Shown: positions 61,662-64,000 of the stretch, in pieces
Layout: every line of letters starts with the position of its first letter
Numbering within the stretch: position 1 is the stretch's first letter
Assembly (NCBI RefSeq): GCF_903815225.1
Contig: NZ_LR813084.1
Location: 2,088,501 to 2,152,500 of the forward strand
DNA from: Delftia tsuruhatensis
Lineage (GTDB): Bacteria > Pseudomonadota > Gammaproteobacteria > Burkholderiales > Burkholderiaceae_C
DNA length: 64,000 bases
Reading direction: 5' to 3'
Translations under genes and position numbers: made by a program
Notes under the pieces: model-generated
What the model was told of the DNA's origin: nothing
Database searches by the model: none
Seen by the model: only the letters and a program-made list of their open reading frames with translations

Positions 61662-62149
61662 TCGAAAATCTCCATCAGGGGGCGCTCGTAGCGCCGCTTG
61701 ACATGCTCGATCACTTCCTCGGGATCACCGACTTCGAGCACGTGCAGCATCAGCATCGAGCGGTCGCGCGATATCTCGGCCCAGGATGTGCCCGGGGTGA
61801 TGCAGACGATCATGGCCAGCACGGCCAGGCCGTTGGGGTCGCGCAGCTCCAGCGGAATGCGCACGAAGCCCGCAGGATGCTTGCGGTGGGCCGGAAGCAT
61901 CAGGAAGCGCACGACGTTGAAGTTGGACACCGAGGTGTCCCAGACCACGTGCAGCGCCAGGCGCAGGATGGTCAGCGGATGGCGCACACGGACGGGCAAC
62001 GGGCGCAGCCCGCGCAGCAGCAGCGGCAGCAGCAGGCCCAGCAATGCGCCCAGCAGCACCTGCCCGCTGCTGAACGAGCGGTTGAGCAGCAGCCACAGCA
62101 GGAACAGCGCCACCGACAGCAGCGGCGCGGGCAGCAGGCTTTTCATCAT
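61658..62149 (-). CDS. mrpE: Multisubunit cation/proton antiporter subunit E
   Basis: A 163-residue subunit: two N-terminal helices (LLSVALFLLWLLLNRSFSSG, VLLGALLGLLLPLLL) and a cytosolic domain with VVWDTSVSNFNVVRFLML and MIVCITPGTSWAEISRDRSM, the MnhE hallmark. Start is ATG 62149 (MMKSLL), overlapping the mrpD stop as ATGA. Confidence 0.93.
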   Translation of the reverse strand: MMKSLLPAPLLSVALFLLWLLLNRSFSSGQVLLGALLGLLLPLLLRGLRPLPVRVRHPLTILRLALHVVWDTSVSNFNVVRFLMLPAHRKHPAGFVRIPLELRDPNGLAVLAMIVCITPGTSWAEISRDRSMLMLHVLEVGDPEEVIEHVKRRYERPLMEIFE

Positions 62150-63942
62150 CGGACATCCTCCTTGCCGGCCGGGGTGGCCGCATCGCCGATGCCCGCGGGC
62201 ATCGGCGCTCCGCTGGCCTGTGCCGCGGCGCGCGCGGCGCCTTCGGGGCCGGCTTCCTGGCGGGCCTTCTTTTCCGCGGGGTTTGGCTCGGGCTGGGTGC
62301 CCATGACCGAGCGCACATAGACATCGGGCGCCAACAGTGCGTCGGCCGCGCGCTGCGTGTAGCCCATCAGCTCGCCACCGCGCACCGTGAGCGCCACGCA
62401 ACAGGCCAGCAGCACGGCGATGGGCAGCCCTTCGGCCACGCGCAGCGAAGGCGAGTTCTGTTCCTCGCTGGCCCAGAAATGCCGTATGCCGGCGCGCACC
62501 AGTGCCAGCAGGGCCAGCAGGCCGGTGCCTATCATCAGCGCCACCAGTGCCCAGCCGGCCCAGCCGGCCTGGAAGCCGCTGGAGTTGCCCAGTCCCAGCG
62601 GGTTGAGCAATGCCGAGAGCATGGCGAACTTGCCCACGAAGCCCGACAGCGGCGGCAGGCCGGTGACCACCAGCGTGGCCAGCATGAAGCTCAGGCCGAT
62701 GAAGGCGGCTGCGGCGGGAATGGCGCGGCCGATCAGCACTTCCTCGGATTCGTCAAGGTTGAAACCTTCGGTGGGCAGCAGCTCCGCATTCAGGAAGGGG
62801 GCTTCGTCGTCCTCGTAGGGCTCGCCCGCATCGTCGTCCACGCGCCAGCGGTCCACCACATCGGCGATGAGGAACAGCGCGCTCACCGCCATGGTGGAAC
62901 TGGGCAGGTAGTACAGCAGGCCGGCGGTCAATGCGTTCTGTCCGAAGCCCGAGGCCGCCAGCAGCGTACCCGACGACAGGATGGCAGCGAAACCGGCGAT
63001 ATGGGTCAGGCGTTGCGATCCCAGCATGCCCAGGCCCCCGAACGCCATGGTCAGCATGCCGCCGACGATCAGCCAGGTGCTGCCGAACAGGGCCGATGCG
63101 CCGGCTTCCGAGCTGAACAGCAGCGTCCACAGCCGCAGCACCACGTATACGCCCACCTTGGTCATGAGCGCGAATACCGCGCCCACGGGCGCCGTGGCCG
63201 CGCTGTAGGCCGGCACCAGCCAGAAGTTCAGCGGCCACATGGCGGCCTTGATCAGAAAGGCCGTGCCCAGGATGGCCGCGGCCGAATGCAGCAGCCCGCG
63301 GTCGGCGCTGCCGACCTGGGGGATCGCACGCGCCAGGTCGGCCATGTTCAAGGTGCCGGTCAGGCCATAGAGCATGGACACGCCGATCAGGAACAGCGAG
63401 GAAGCCGCCAGGTTGATGGCGATGTAGTGCAGGCCCGCCTGGATGCGGGTGCGTCCGGAGCCGTGCAGCACCAGGCCATAGGAGGCGGCCAGCATGATCT
63501 CGAAGAAGACGAACAGGTTGAACAGGTCCGCCGTGAGGAAGGCGCCGCTCAGCCCCATCAGCTGGAACTGGAACAGCGAGTGAAAGTGCATCCCCGCCCT
63601 GTGCCAGCGTGCACTGGAGAAGATGAGGGAGGCCAGGGCCACGGTGTAGGTGAGCACCAGCATCATGCCGGTCAACCGGTCCAGCGCCAGGGAGATGCCG
63701 AAGGGCATGGGCCAGTTGCCGGGCATGTAGACGCCCAGGTTGACGGGCGCGCCGGCCTGGTCGGTCCACAGCATCAGCATCACGGCCACGCACAGTCCCA
63801 GCAGCGTGGACACCAGTCCGAGCGCGAACTTCATGCGCTGGCGTTCCTCGCGCAGAAGCAGCATCAGTGCCGCCGACAGCATGGGCAGCACGATGGGGGC
63901 CAGCATCAAATGCGGCATGAGCAGGGCGGTCAGCTCGTTCAT
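62146..63942 (-). CDS. mrpD: Multisubunit cation/proton antiporter subunit D
   Basis: A 598-residue subunit homologous to proton-pumping subunits of complex I (NuoM/N), with about 14-16 helices. The conserved charged helix AFLIKAAMWPLNFWLVPAYS (~234-253) contains the key lysine, and LGVYMPGNWPMPFGISLALD near the start is typical of MrpD. A hydrophilic insert (~365-400, rich in Asp/Glu) and a polar C-terminal tail (~550-598) lengthen it beyond the usual ~500 residues. AGGAGATGCC precedes the ATG. Confidence 0.94.
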   Translation of the reverse strand: MNELTALLMPHLMLAPIVLPMLSAALMLLLREERQRMKFALGLVSTLLGLCVAVMLMLWTDQAGAPVNLGVYMPGNWPMPFGISLALDRLTGMMLVLTYTVALASLIFSSARWHRAGMHFHSLFQFQLMGLSGAFLTADLFNLFVFFEIMLAASYGLVLHGSGRTRIQAGLHYIAINLAASSLFLIGVSMLYGLTGTLNMADLARAIPQVGSADRGLLHSAAAILGTAFLIKAAMWPLNFWLVPAYSAATAPVGAVFALMTKVGVYVVLRLWTLLFSSEAGASALFGSTWLIVGGMLTMAFGGLGMLGSQRLTHIAGFAAILSSGTLLAASGFGQNALTAGLLYYLPSSTMAVSALFLIADVVDRWRVDDDAGEPYEDDEAPFLNAELLPTEGFNLDESEEVLIGRAIPAAAAFIGLSFMLATLVVTGLPPLSGFVGKFAMLSALLNPLGLGNSSGFQAGWAGWALVALMIGTGLLALLALVRAGIRHFWASEEQNSPSLRVAEGLPIAVLLACCVALTVRGGELMGYTQRAADALLAPDVYVRSVMGTQPEPNPAEKKARQEAGPEGAARAAAQASGAPMPAGIGDAATPAGKEDVR

Positions 63943-64000
63943 GGCATCTCCTGCTCGGTGCGCGAATGGGCTCCGTCCACGTGGTCGGTGGCGGTAGTGC
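63939..64000 (-). CDS. mrpC: Multisubunit cation/proton antiporter subunit C, C-terminal end (cut by window edge)
   Basis: Only the last ~19 codons are inside the window, ending EQEMP and a TGA that overlaps the mrpD ATG (ATGA). Identity is inferred from position: in Mrp/Pha operons the C subunit directly precedes D. The polar end (TDHVDGAHSRTEQEMP) fits the cytosolic tail of MrpC. Confidence 0.7.
   Translation of the reverse strand, partial: TTATDHVDGAHSRTEQEMP

Overview
The window is a GC-rich (roughly two-thirds G+C, by eye), densely coding stretch of chromosome from a betaproteobacterium, most likely a Comamonadaceae member near Delftia, Comamonas or Acidovorax. Protein content points that way: Bug-type solute receptors, phasins, MetZ-type sulfhydrylase, and the folC-SPOR-cvpA-purF-metZ order. 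The genus is inferred from gene content, not from a search. I see no insertion sequence, prophage, CRISPR array or rRNA gene. Both ends cut through genes: a penicillin-acylase-like protein on the left and an MrpC subunit on the right.

Layout. 1-8 kb: end of an Ntn hydrolase, an alpha/beta hydrolase, a complete solute-binding/permease/ATPase importer, and a LysR regulator. 7-12 kb: a TetR regulator divergent from an amino acid permease plus 4-hydroxyphenylpyruvate dioxygenase (aromatic amino acid use), then an aldo/keto reductase. 12-14 kb: a compact minus-strand operon DUF2975 - unannotated 52-residue ORF - XRE regulator - Cys-tailed anchored protein. 14-22.4 kb: ybaK, plsY, then DUF4178 - DUF350 - TonB receptor - membrane aminopropyltransferase - Tat lipoprotein flavoenzyme. 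I read most of this last set as a polyamine/envelope system split by an iron-regulated receptor. 22.6-25 kb: amidohydrolase plus Bug receptor behind a conspicuous palindromic promoter, and a degenerate HD-GYP protein. 25-41 kb: mostly housekeeping (yajQ, murB, argG, ppnP, folC, cvpA, purF, metZ, gltX).

41-49.5 kb: eight tRNA genes (Ala-Glu-Asp, Glu-Asp-Ala-Glu-Asp), then a heavy-metal RND efflux operon ending in a PII-like protein, then three more tRNA genes (Ala-Glu-Asp). The first and last Ala-Glu-Asp blocks have the same 309-base length and spacing and flank the efflux operon as direct repeats, so recombination between them could delete or amplify it. 49.5-64 kb: a 3-hydroxyacyl-CoA dehydrogenase with a LiuR-like site, an Fe(III)-type binding protein, a phasin with PhaR-like sites, a thioesterase, pncB, an ion antiporter-like protein, a hydroxyacid dehydrogenase, rmuC, an MFS carrier, a LOG protein and the mrpC-D-E-F-G part of a multisubunit cation/proton antiporter.

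The strongest candidates for something under-described are the split DUF4178/DUF350/aminopropyltransferase/Tat-flavoenzyme locus, the DUF2975-small ORF-XRE-anchored protein operon, and the tRNA-bounded metal efflux segment. Several operator-like repeats were found by eye; regulator assignments for them are inference unless stated.
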